Positions 1 to 8,124 of a DNA stretch of 64,000 nt are shown here, one piece after another. Positions within the stretch are counted from its first letter, which is position 1. Each line of letters opens with the position of its first letter. Made by a program: the position numbers and the translations under genes. The stretch is from contig NZ_CP021382.1 of assembly GCF_002162135.1 (NCBI RefSeq), positions 1,736,001 to 1,800,000 of the forward strand, given 5' to 3'. Below the pieces are notes generated by a model. That model was not told where the DNA came from. It worked only from the letters and a program-made list of their open reading frames with translations, and made no database searches. Source of the DNA: Cellvibrio sp. PSBB006. GTDB lineage: Bacteria; Pseudomonadota; Gammaproteobacteria; Pseudomonadales; Cellvibrionaceae.

Positions 1-149
1 GTCGCGGTATTCCAGCGGACGAACCGGGCGATTTATATATGGAATTGGCTGTGGTTTTACCACCAGCTGATAACGATAAATCCCGTAAGTTATACGAAAC
101 CATGGCGAAGGAACTTAACTTCAACCCACGCAGAAATACGGGAGTCTGA
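1..149 (+). CDS. cbpA: CbpA/DnaJ-type co-chaperone, C-terminal fragment
   Basis: Partial gene entering from the left edge; only the last 48 codons (reading from base 3 to the TGA at 147-149) are present. The translation contains GDLYMELAVVLPP and a tail ending in FNPRRNTGV, which matches the last beta-rich substrate-binding part of class B J-domain proteins such as CbpA. The stop codon overlaps the start of cbpM, the usual partner gene, which favours CbpA over DnaJ. The J domain itself lies outside the window, so activity cannot be judged here. Confidence 0.85.
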   Translation, partial: RGIPADEPGDLYMELAVVLPPADNDKSRKLYETMAKELNFNPRRNTGV

Positions 150-451
150 TGATGACTAAATCCGACACATTACAAGGTACACTACTCGACGACGTTGCAT
201 TGACTTGCGAAGAGTTGGCACGTGCGTGTTGCGTTGAGCCTCAGTGGGTCATAGAACATATTGAAACGGGTATACTCGGTGACGGCTCACGTTATGTTGA
301 GACGTATCGCTTCACCAGTTATGACTTGAGACGCGCACGCCGAATTAGTCTATTGGAGCGGGATTTTGATGCCGTGCCGGAGCTGGCGGCTATGATGGTC
401 GACTTAATGGAAGAAGTAGAACAATTAAGAAAACAAACGACGATTTCTTAA
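149..451 (+). CDS. cbpM: Chaperone modulator CbpM
   Basis: A 100-residue protein of the CbpM/MerR-like HTH family. Known members bind the J domain of CbpA and stop it from stimulating DnaK. The N-terminal half has a short helix-turn-helix-like segment (ELARACCVEPQWVIEHIETGIL, about residues 22-43) and the C-terminal half is a charged helix (LMEEVEQLRKQ). The start overlaps the cbpA stop in a TGATG arrangement, so translation is probably coupled. Two tandem ATG codons (149 and 152) are both possible starts. Length is normal for the family. Confidence 0.88.
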   Translation: MMTKSDTLQGTLLDDVALTCEELARACCVEPQWVIEHIETGILGDGSRYVETYRFTSYDLRRARRISLLERDFDAVPELAAMMVDLMEEVEQLRKQTTIS

Positions 452-460
452 GCCGTCGTT
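436..460 (+). terminator. Possible weak hairpin after cbpM
   Basis: Inverted repeat AACGACG (436-442) and CGTCGTT (454-460) around an 11-base loop that includes the cbpM stop codon. There is no clear T-tract after it, so it is only a weak candidate for transcript 3' end formation. Confidence 0.25.
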
Positions 461-709
461 ATCAGCATCAAATATTTTCACGCCGGCCAAACGTTTATCA
501 AGACGCCAAATTTTCGTTTTTGTGATTTATAAGACCTTCCTGTTTTGCAGGTGTGGCAAGATATACCCTCTTCATTACCGCACACAGTCACTTTAAAAAA
601 ACAATAATATAAAAAGAAGCACTGCCCATAGCAATTCAACCGGGTATTTGTCGTGCTCATATAACTCCAACAAAGCGCTACACAAATTCTTTTCTTACTG
701 GAGAGCAAC

Positions 710-2551
710 ATGATTTTTTCACAACGAAACGCCATTGCAGTCTTTGCAATGACGTCAGCACTTCTATTGTTTGGCGGTACCGCGCAAGCCAACACGGTCA
801 CATCGAGTAACGGCACAGCTACCGCCAGTTTAACCATTCAAAGTGATTGGGGCAGCGGATATTGTGCGTCCGTTTCTATCAACAATCAGGGCGATGCTGC
901 TACCACTACCTGGCAAGTAGTGGTTAATCCGAATAACGCCACGATCAACAATTTGTGGAACGGCAATCTCGCTAACAACATTGTTACCAGCATGAGTTAC
1001 AACAGCCATATTGGTGTTGGCGGAAACGCCGGTTTCGGGTTTTGTGCCAACACCCACGGCGGTAATTATTTACCCACGTTGAGCAACCTCACCGTCAGCG
1101 GTGGTGGTAATAATCAGTCTTCCAGTTCATCGGTTGTCAGCAGTTCGTCGTCAATGATGTCGAGCAGCGTTTCATCCAGTTCAAGCGTGCCGGTTTCAAG
1201 CAGCTCCAGCTCGCTATCCAGTGTGGCCAGCTCGTCTTCTTCTAGCTCTAACAGTTCAAGCAATTCCAGTGAGCCGGAGATGATTCCGAATGCGGTAAGT
1301 AACGGCTGGCCCTATTGTCGCTCCGCCGATTCCGATCCGGATGGCGATGGCTGGGGCTGGGAAAACAGTTATTCCTGTATCGTGTACGGCTCTGCGGCAG
1401 ATGCAGGTCCCGGTGACTTTCCGTATTGTTTAATCGGTGCGGATCAAATTACCTTGTGTGATTCTGATACCGGTAGTTGGGGCAACGAAGCCGGACAAAT
1501 TTGTTTATCGCACAGCATGTGCCCCGGTATGGGAAGTGCCACTCAAGCGCCCATGCGCAGCACGCCAGTTAATCCAAATGCCGATGGCACAACACGAGAT
1601 GTTTACGGCTACCTGCAATCCATTTGGGGCGAATACATGCTGTCGGGCCAAATGGATCTTACGTGGCAAGACAATATTGATCAGTATCAACGTGTGATCA
1701 ATGATACCGATCGCGCGCCAGCGATCATGGGTTATGACTTTATGAACTACGGTTTGTATTGGAACGGCATCTCAGGCTTAACCCAGACAGAAGAAGCCAT
1801 CGCACATTGGAATCGTGGCGGACTGGTTACTTTCACCTGGCACTGGCGCGATCCCGGTGCAGCCGAAGGCATTATTGGAGAGTTCTACACGGAAGATACC
1901 AGCTTCACGATTCCTATGCTGAACGGCGAGCTGGATACGTCCAGCACCAGTTTTGCCAATATCGAAGCCGACGTCGATATGATTGCGGCCGAGTTATTGC
2001 GATTGCAAGCCACTGGCGTAACGGTATTGTGGCGACCCTTGCACGAAGCTTCGGGCGGTTGGTTCTGGTGGGGCCGCAATGATCGCACTGACGAGGTGCC
2101 CGCTGCTTATGCGCAAGTTGCATTGTGGCAATACCTCTATGATCGTTTAACCAATCACTACGGTTTAAATAATCTTATTTGGGTGTGGAATGGTCAAAGC
2201 GCCGCCTGGTATCCGGGTGATGACGTTGTTGATATCGTCAGCTTTGATATTTATGACGGCAGTCAAAATTATGAATCGCAAATAGGCACCTATAACCAGG
2301 CCAAAGCCTACCCACACGAAGTCAAGATGGTTGCGCTGAGCGAAAACAACAACATCCCCGACCCGGACCTGATGGCTGCGGAAGGCGCCTGGTGGTTATA
2401 TTTCATGGTTTGGAATGACACAGATACCGCTGAAGGTGTTACCAGTTCCAGCAACTTCTGGACCGGTGAGTATTACAACACCAACGCACACAAACGGCAT
2501 GTGTACAACCACGAGCGTGTCATTACGTTAGACGAATTACCCGCATTTTAA
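710..2551 (+). CDS. Secreted modular GH26 beta-mannanase (CBM2-Ser linker-CBM10-GH26)
   Basis: A 613-residue secreted endo-beta-1,4-mannanase. Signal peptide residues 1-27 (cleavage after AQA). Residues 28-131 resemble a CBM2 cellulose-binding module with the NLWNG motif and one cysteine near each end (C52, C112). A polyserine linker covers about 136-188. Residues 197-236 form a CBM10-like module (DPDGDGWGWEN, C203, C223), followed by a second cysteine-rich stretch (C240, C250, C265, C271). The GH26 barrel runs from about 295 to 605, with the likely acid/base E446 in RPLHE and nucleophile E545 in ALSE. The layout is typical of Cellvibrio plant cell wall enzymes. A GGAG ribosome site precedes the ATG. 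A strong terminator follows, so the gene is probably monocistronic. Confidence 0.93.
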   Translation: MIFSQRNAIAVFAMTSALLLFGGTAQANTVTSSNGTATASLTIQSDWGSGYCASVSINNQGDAATTTWQVVVNPNNATINNLWNGNLANNIVTSMSYNSHIGVGGNAGFGFCANTHGGNYLPTLSNLTVSGGGNNQSSSSSVVSSSSSMMSSSVSSSSSVPVSSSSSSLSSVASSSSSSSNSSSNSSEPEMIPNAVSNGWPYCRSADSDPDGDGWGWENSYSCIVYGSAADAGPGDFPYCLIGADQITLCDSDTGSWGNEAGQICLSHSMCPGMGSATQAPMRSTPVNPNADGTTRDVYGYLQSIWGEYMLSGQMDLTWQDNIDQYQRVINDTDRAPAIMGYDFMNYGLYWNGISGLTQTEEAIAHWNRGGLVTFTWHWRDPGAAEGIIGEFYTEDTSFTIPMLNGELDTSSTSFANIEADVDMIAAELLRLQATGVTVLWRPLHEASGGWFWWGRNDRTDEVPAAYAQVALWQYLYDRLTNHYGLNNLIWVWNGQSAAWYPGDDVVDIVSFDIYDGSQNYESQIGTYNQAKAYPHEVKMVALSENNNIPDPDLMAAEGAWWLYFMVWNDTDTAEGVTSSSNFWTGEYYNTNAHKRHVYNHERVITLDELPAF

Positions 2552-2563
2552 ATTAACCACCTG

Positions 2564-2596
2564 AAAAAAAGCCCGCGATAGATCGCGGGCTTTTTT
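2564..2596 (+). terminator. Rho-independent terminator of the mannanase gene
   Basis: Nine-base perfect stem GCCCGCGAT (2571-2579) with ATCGCGGGC (2582-2590), followed by six T and preceded by seven A. It lies 12 bases after the mannanase stop codon. The A-tract on the left means it could also work leftward, but no leftward gene ends there. Confidence 0.92.
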
Positions 2597-2723
2597 ATCC
2601 ATTGCACCAAAACAACCACATTGAAACTTCGTTAAAAAATCCGCACACAAATGCAGAAAAGTGGCGCGATTATTTTGCTATTCTTGATGGAAGCAGATAT
2701 AAATACAAATACCTCACCCGATA

Positions 2724-3920
2724 ATGTTCAAATCCTTTCCGACGCTATACGATAGGCTACGAGTAATGGTTGATCCCATCTTCAACATCAATGATGTCAT
2801 TCTCATCCTCACCATCGGATTAAGTTTAATCCTGGCGTTATTCCAGCCGATTCTTCCTGCGCGCGGCAAGTCAACAAGAATACTGCTCGCCACCTTTTTC
2901 CTGTGCCTGACCTTTTCAGATATCGGCGTCCTCTTGATCTGGAATGAATATATACCCAGAAACCCGACCATTTCTGTGCTGGTGCCCTACTTCTATTGCG
3001 CGTCCCTGCTGCTGAGAGCGCCGTTACTGATGCTCTACGTGCGTAGCATTACTGAGGAAAACTTTCGCCTGAAGCAAGCCTACCTGATACACCTGCTACC
3101 TATGATTATCGCTATGGTGATTATTGCGGTGTTTGATATCGACATTGATCGATTCAAGCTCGATACCTTCGGCATGGATCGCCTGCTGTATCATGTTATT
3201 GATGGCTTGTGGTACTCACTGAAGATCATCCCGTTAATGTATTTTATTGCCGCGACCTTGACCGTGCGCAACTACCATAAGATGCTCAAGCAACAGCATT
3301 CCGAATTGAATGAAACGGCGCTGTGGTGGCTGTATTACCTGACCTTGGGATTTGTGTTTGCCAGCGTCTGGTCGCTGACGCTCAGCGTGCTGGCGTATCT
3401 CTACCGACTCCCGCTTGGCGTTACCGATAATTACCTCAATTTTGTGCTGCTGATTGCGCTGTTTTATTACAGTGTCTCTCACGCGCAATATCTCACCACC
3501 ACCAGGGAAGACGCCGAAGACACCAGTGAACCGGATGCACCCGTAGACACCAAACCTTTGGATTCAACAATTCGCAAGATCATGGATGGTATCAATGTCC
3601 AGAAGCTTTATCTGAATCAAAGTATCAACGTTGAGCAGTTTTCAGAGAAGATCGGTGTGCCCTACCGCGACGTTTCCTTTGCGATCAACAAGGCGTTTGG
3701 CACTAACTTTTTTGAGTTTATCAACTCTTATCGCATTGAAGAATCCAAGCAATACCTGAGCGATGAGAAATTTATCGACATGACGATCATGGAGATACTG
3801 ATGGAGTCAGGATTTAACAGCAAGTCATCTTTTCAGCGGTTTTTCAAGCGTTTTACCGGCACATCCCCGACGGAATTCCGCCGCGAAGCGCTGCAAAAAC
3901 AATTATCAGGCAAGGACTAA
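2724..3920 (+). CDS. AraC-family regulator with membrane-spanning N-terminal half
   Basis: A 398-residue protein with six to seven hydrophobic segments in residues 20-255 and a C-terminal AraC-type double helix-turn-helix domain (about 295-390, ending in SSFQRFFKRFTGTSPTEFRR, the family signature region). Such proteins are thought to sense a signal through the membrane part and act on nearby genes. The position between the mannanase and the leftward hexosaminidase run suggests control of glycan-use genes; that is inference. The first ATG has no clear ribosome site. An internal ATG at 2766 (starting MVDPIFN) has GAG upstream and keeps all membrane segments, so it is an alternative start. The 3' end overlaps the convergent neighbour by four bases. 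Confidence 0.85.
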   Translation: MFKSFPTLYDRLRVMVDPIFNINDVILILTIGLSLILALFQPILPARGKSTRILLATFFLCLTFSDIGVLLIWNEYIPRNPTISVLVPYFYCASLLLRAPLLMLYVRSITEENFRLKQAYLIHLLPMIIAMVIIAVFDIDIDRFKLDTFGMDRLLYHVIDGLWYSLKIIPLMYFIAATLTVRNYHKMLKQQHSELNETALWWLYYLTLGFVFASVWSLTLSVLAYLYRLPLGVTDNYLNFVLLIALFYYSVSHAQYLTTTREDAEDTSEPDAPVDTKPLDSTIRKIMDGINVQKLYLNQSINVEQFSEKIGVPYRDVSFAINKAFGTNFFEFINSYRIEESKQYLSDEKFIDMTIMEILMESGFNSKSSFQRFFKRFTGTSPTEFRREALQKQLSGKD

Positions 3921-5494
3921 CACGCAATTCCCGCTTCACGTAACAGGGCAATGACCGGCTGCAGTTGCGACGCATAATGGCGCCATTGTCCGACAGACTT
4001 TGCAGAGATCGGTTGGCGCACCTGCACGGCACTCGCAGTGGCAACGGGGTTGCGATTCTGTTCTATGTCGACACAACTTTCCTGCCATTCAAGTCCACAA
4101 AAATCCAGCAACTTGCGAACTTCCGCCGACGGATCAGCAACCAGTGCTTCATAGTTTACTGAATAACAAGTATCCGGCAGCAATGTCAGACACTCATCCA
4201 TAAAACGCCGGAAATGAACGTAAAACTTTGCCGTTTCCAGCAGGCTCAGCGTGTAAGCAAAGGTTGTATCGTGAAAACTGAACAATTGTCGATAGTTGCT
4301 CATAATCGTATCGAGCGGATGACGGTCAAGAATCACAATTTTGGCATGGGGTAAAGCGCGCGCGATCATACCGGCGTAGAGTGCATTCAGCGGTAACTTA
4401 TCAACGAGGAATTCTTTGTCGGCCTTCAGGTACCTGGTGCTCTCGCAATAATGTTTACCGATCTCATACCAGCTATCGCCCGACAGCTGGTTGAAAAAGA
4501 GCGGATCGATAAGGTCGATGCTATTTGATCCGATGTGCTTTTTAACCGCCGTGGAAAAATTGTATAGCTCACCACCAGTGGCGACACGGCTATGGCTCGA
4601 CAAAATTCTCTCTATCAACGTGGTACCCGTTCTGGGCATTCCTACCACAAAGATGTGTCCTCCCTCCTCATAGCCAGCGCAGTGATTTGCCCAACCCGAT
4701 GCCAGGTCATCGTGCAACCTGTTAAACAGTGGCTCATACGCATAAAAATCATAATCATCGCAGACTATTTTCTTTTGCTTCGCAGCATGGAGTGCCATAT
4801 AGGCTGCATCGAAACTTTTTAGCGCTTCGTGCTCTTTGGATAACGCATGAGCCACACAGAGCGCGTCATCGACATTATGTGTGGACCCAAGCAGTTCACT
4901 TAACCGTTCAATATGATTTTGATTTTCAGTAATGCCGCCAAGGCTGGTGAGCGCAGCGTGGGCCTTAATGTAATCAGGCTTTAGTTCAATCGCTTTTTCA
5001 TAGGCGTTCCGTGCACCATCAAAATCACCACAAAACTTCAGTGTCGATGCCAGATTGAAATAGGTGCCCGGTTGGATACCGCCCAGTGCAATCACTTTCG
5101 CAAAATAGGAGGACGCTTCTGCGTAACGATTCAGGCGATTATAGGTAACCGCCATCATGTCACAGGTTTCGATGGTGTGCCCTTCAAGTTGCTCGGCGAG
5201 CGATAATACTCGCAGTGCTTCAACCGTATCGCCGGACAAAACCAGGGCGCGGGCGAGGTAGGTTGCAATGGTGGGGTTGCGCGGATTCAACCGATGTGCC
5301 ACCACCAGACATTCCACTTCTTTATGAAAATTTTTGTGGTCGTAGGCAATACGGCTTAGCAAAAAATACGCATCGAGGTTGTCTGGATGTGTAGCAAGGA
5401 ACTCTGTCAACAGGAGATAAGCCTGTTGATAATGTCCCGTCACTATGGCATTACGCGCATCGTCAATGGCTGAAAAGCCGCTTGCACTCGACAT
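3917..5494 (-). CDS. TPR-repeat protein with C-terminal sulfotransferase domain
   Basis: About 525 residues with no signal peptide. The N-terminal 250 residues contain tetratricopeptide-like helical repeats (for example AYEKAIELKPDYIKAHAAL). The C-terminal half is a Sulfotransfer_3-type domain with the PAPS-binding loop VGMPRTGTTLIERILSSH near residue 285-302. The family transfers sulfate from PAPS to carbohydrates, proteins or small molecules; the acceptor here is unknown. ATG at 5494 is preferred over the TTG one codon upstream because AGAGG sits eight bases before it. It begins 18 bases after the GH20 stop and so is probably cotranscribed with it, linking it to glycan processing. Confidence 0.85.
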   Translation of the reverse strand: MSSASGFSAIDDARNAIVTGHYQQAYLLLTEFLATHPDNLDAYFLLSRIAYDHKNFHKEVECLVVAHRLNPRNPTIATYLARALVLSGDTVEALRVLSLAEQLEGHTIETCDMMAVTYNRLNRYAEASSYFAKVIALGGIQPGTYFNLASTLKFCGDFDGARNAYEKAIELKPDYIKAHAALTSLGGITENQNHIERLSELLGSTHNVDDALCVAHALSKEHEALKSFDAAYMALHAAKQKKIVCDDYDFYAYEPLFNRLHDDLASGWANHCAGYEEGGHIFVVGMPRTGTTLIERILSSHSRVATGGELYNFSTAVKKHIGSNSIDLIDPLFFNQLSGDSWYEIGKHYCESTRYLKADKEFLVDKLPLNALYAGMIARALPHAKIVILDRHPLDTIMSNYRQLFSFHDTTFAYTLSLLETAKFYVHFRRFMDECLTLLPDTCYSVNYEALVADPSAEVRKLLDFCGLEWQESCVDIEQNRNPVATASAVQVRQPISAKSVGQWRHYASQLQPVIALLREAGIAC

Positions 5495-5512
5495 CAAAAC
5501 AACCTCTGTCTG

Positions 5513-8074
5513 TTATTCCACCTGTGTCACACGGCTGGTTTGATCGCCCAACCGACTTCTCACCAGAATGGTAGTCACACCCTGCTCCAACTCAAGGTTT
5601 TGCGGATACGTTCTCCACTGTTTACCACCATCGAGGCTATATTCAATCGCTAATCCCGGTAGGCTCGTATTCGCGAGAAGCAAACCTTTTTCGCGGACCA
5701 CACCGGGAGGAGGCAGATAGAAATCAACGCCCGCGTGAGCCAACTTCGGTAATTCTTTTTCAACCAGCGTGTGAACGAATTGCCGCCACTCATCCCGGCG
5801 AGCCGCACTTTCGGGTTTGTCAGCCTCCCAGGACGCTTTGTACCATGCACGTTCAGCCATCACCAGGAGTCGCGGAAAAATCATTTCCTGAAATTGCGCT
5901 TTCGTGCGCACCGTCTCCGACCAGAGCTGCCCTTGCATGCCGAGAATATTTTCCGGCTTTTTCAACGGAACATGCACCCGACCAACCAATGCATTCAGAT
6001 TTTCAATGTCAGCACCGGTAAAGGTTTTATCGGCGTTCGCGTACAGATTGTCGGGCATAAATCCAAAGACTTTGGATAAGTCCGAATAGCGTGTGGCCCA
6101 ATGATAACCTCGCTCACTCGCGTGCGCTTCGTGAGGATGATCAAAATACAAATGTGTCGCTGAAGAAATGACCACACCGTAACCGGCATTGGCCAATCGA
6201 TAAGCGCGGTCGGACAACCCGGATTCCCAGATATTATCCCAGGCGTTAGCGATAACCTGACGATTCTCCAAACGATCCCTCACAAAGACATTGTTGGGAT
6301 CATACATCAAACCATCTTCCCAGCCGGCAAGTTCAAGGCCGCGTTTGCTGGTTATCTGCGACAATTTGCGCACGAAATAGGGCTTGAGATCTGCAACACC
6401 CATCACGTCACTATCGTTACTATCAAACATCGCCTGGCACGCACGCGATTGTGTCCAGGAACCGACACCGACTTCATCGCCACCCATATGGAAGATGGCT
6501 AATTTCTGCCCGGCAGTGCGGTACATCTGTTGCAATTCATAGATAACTTTTTCGGCAAAATGGTAAGTAGAAGGCAAGCATACATTGATGGCATTGTCCG
6601 AATAGGACTGTACCGTTAAGTATTGCGATTTATCATCCGGGTCGGACAACAAATATTGCTTCGCTGCATCGACATCACCCGTGCGATTCAGCTTTTTGTA
6701 ACGCGCTTCAATCGCTTTCACAGCGGCGCGGGCGTGACCCGGCATGTCAATTTCGGGAATGATTTCAATATGACGCTGGGCAGCAAATTTTATAATCTCG
6801 ACAAAGTCCACTACCGTTAAAAACCCATTACCGGCCGCTGTCGCATCAGGTCCATTACCAAGCTGGGGCAATAAACATTTTTCCTCCGCCAGATCAAAAC
6901 AACGGTGTGCACCGATCTCGGTCAGCTCTGGCAATCCGGGAATTTCAATGCGCCATCCCTCATCGTCCGTCAGGTGAAGATGCAGCTTGTTGAGTTTGTA
7001 ACGGCCCATCTGCTCAATCAAGGTCAAGACAGCATCCTTGCCGTGAAAATTGCGCGCAACGTCGTAATGCATCCCGCGCCACCCATAACGCGGCTCATCA
7101 AAAACCCGCACCGCTGGCAAGGCGTGCTGCGCTTTTTGCTCTGCCGGAAACAGGCTCATCAGACTTTGTATGCCGTAAAAAATACCGCGACTGTCACGGG
7201 CGGATATCGCAATGCGCGATCCGGTGATATTTAATTCGTAAGCGCCTTCAACGTCAGACGATGCACCCAGGTTCAGCTCTATCTGCCGTTCTTTTTTAAC
7301 TGTCGGTGAGACGTTCACCTTAATACCCGCGTCCGCAAGACGCGCTTGTAAATACTCAACCTCAAATCGCAAGCCGCCTTTTTCAACGATGGACCAGGTG
7401 CTGTCAATCAATGTTTCGCCGCTGCTGTATTTGATCGTCTGGGGTGTCGGGATAATTCGGCGTGTGGCACTCGGCGCATCCTGATTGTTAATAGCCAGGT
7501 TCGCTTGATAACGACTGGTGGCCGTTACCACACCATACTGATCCTTCGGTTTATTAAAACGCAAATATTGTTCAGGACGAACAAAAGGTTTGACGAACGC
7601 CGTCAGGTCTTCCGTATCCGTATTAGCAAACACCGCGTAGCTGCCATCCGCCAATGCAATAAAGGCGCGCGGCATAAAATCACTGTAACTGCTGATGTGC
7701 GCCCTCGCCCGATATTTAATCAACAATGATTCGCCGATTTTCAATCCCTTGAATGCATCAGTGGGGGCGACTTCATGAAGGTCGCCCTGAATGCGCGTAA
7801 TGGTGAAATCTTTATTATCCGTGGCGAGTATCCTGCGCACGGAGTGGATATATACCTTCCAGTTTGATTTTCCTGCTGGCAGCGCCGTAGCGGATTCATT
7901 GTGAATATGAATTCCCGCCAGGAATTCACCTTCTTTATCAAAATTACTGATGACTGAAAATTCCAGCGTCGCGCCTTTAGCAAAATCCGACAGCGCGTTC
8001 GACGTCAGACTTACCGCCCAACTGTGACTCGCGCTCATGACCAGCATTATTGCCAGCAGAAAAACCCTAACCAT
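5513..8074 (-). CDS. GH20 beta-N-acetylhexosaminidase (chitobiase type)
   Basis: An exported 853-residue chitobiase-like enzyme that removes terminal GlcNAc or GalNAc from chitooligosaccharides or other glycans. Order: signal peptide (VFLLAIMLVMSASHSWA), N-terminal chitobiase carbohydrate-binding domain (to about 170), GH20b domain, GH20 barrel with catalytic pair D533-E534 in HMGGDEVG and the upstream HLTDDEGWR motif, and a C-terminal Ig-like chitobiase domain. The start at 8074 is chosen because GAGG lies six bases upstream; the ATG four codons earlier has no ribosome site. It is the middle gene of a leftward run, 50 bases after the barrel/CBM32 gene. Confidence 0.93.
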   Translation of the reverse strand: MVRVFLLAIMLVMSASHSWAVSLTSNALSDFAKGATLEFSVISNFDKEGEFLAGIHIHNESATALPAGKSNWKVYIHSVRRILATDNKDFTITRIQGDLHEVAPTDAFKGLKIGESLLIKYRARAHISSYSDFMPRAFIALADGSYAVFANTDTEDLTAFVKPFVRPEQYLRFNKPKDQYGVVTATSRYQANLAINNQDAPSATRRIIPTPQTIKYSSGETLIDSTWSIVEKGGLRFEVEYLQARLADAGIKVNVSPTVKKERQIELNLGASSDVEGAYELNITGSRIAISARDSRGIFYGIQSLMSLFPAEQKAQHALPAVRVFDEPRYGWRGMHYDVARNFHGKDAVLTLIEQMGRYKLNKLHLHLTDDEGWRIEIPGLPELTEIGAHRCFDLAEEKCLLPQLGNGPDATAAGNGFLTVVDFVEIIKFAAQRHIEIIPEIDMPGHARAAVKAIEARYKKLNRTGDVDAAKQYLLSDPDDKSQYLTVQSYSDNAINVCLPSTYHFAEKVIYELQQMYRTAGQKLAIFHMGGDEVGVGSWTQSRACQAMFDSNDSDVMGVADLKPYFVRKLSQITSKRGLELAGWEDGLMYDPNNVFVRDRLENRQVIANAWDNIWESGLSDRAYRLANAGYGVVISSATHLYFDHPHEAHASERGYHWATRYSDLSKVFGFMPDNLYANADKTFTGADIENLNALVGRVHVPLKKPENILGMQGQLWSETVRTKAQFQEMIFPRLLVMAERAWYKASWEADKPESAARRDEWRQFVHTLVEKELPKLAHAGVDFYLPPPGVVREKGLLLANTSLPGLAIEYSLDGGKQWRTYPQNLELEQGVTTILVRSRLGDQTSRVTQVE

Positions 8075-8124
8075 GCAGAACCTCATCTATACCGATTACA
8101 CACCGGAATAAAAATGTCAAAAAA

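Noticed and set aside
478..837. Minus-strand open frame upstream of the mannanase
   Set aside because: It covers the mannanase start and signal peptide region and shows no protein family features.
1090..1270. Low-complexity serine-coding repeat as a separate repeat element
   Set aside because: It is the in-frame polyserine linker of the mannanase, common in Cellvibrio enzymes.
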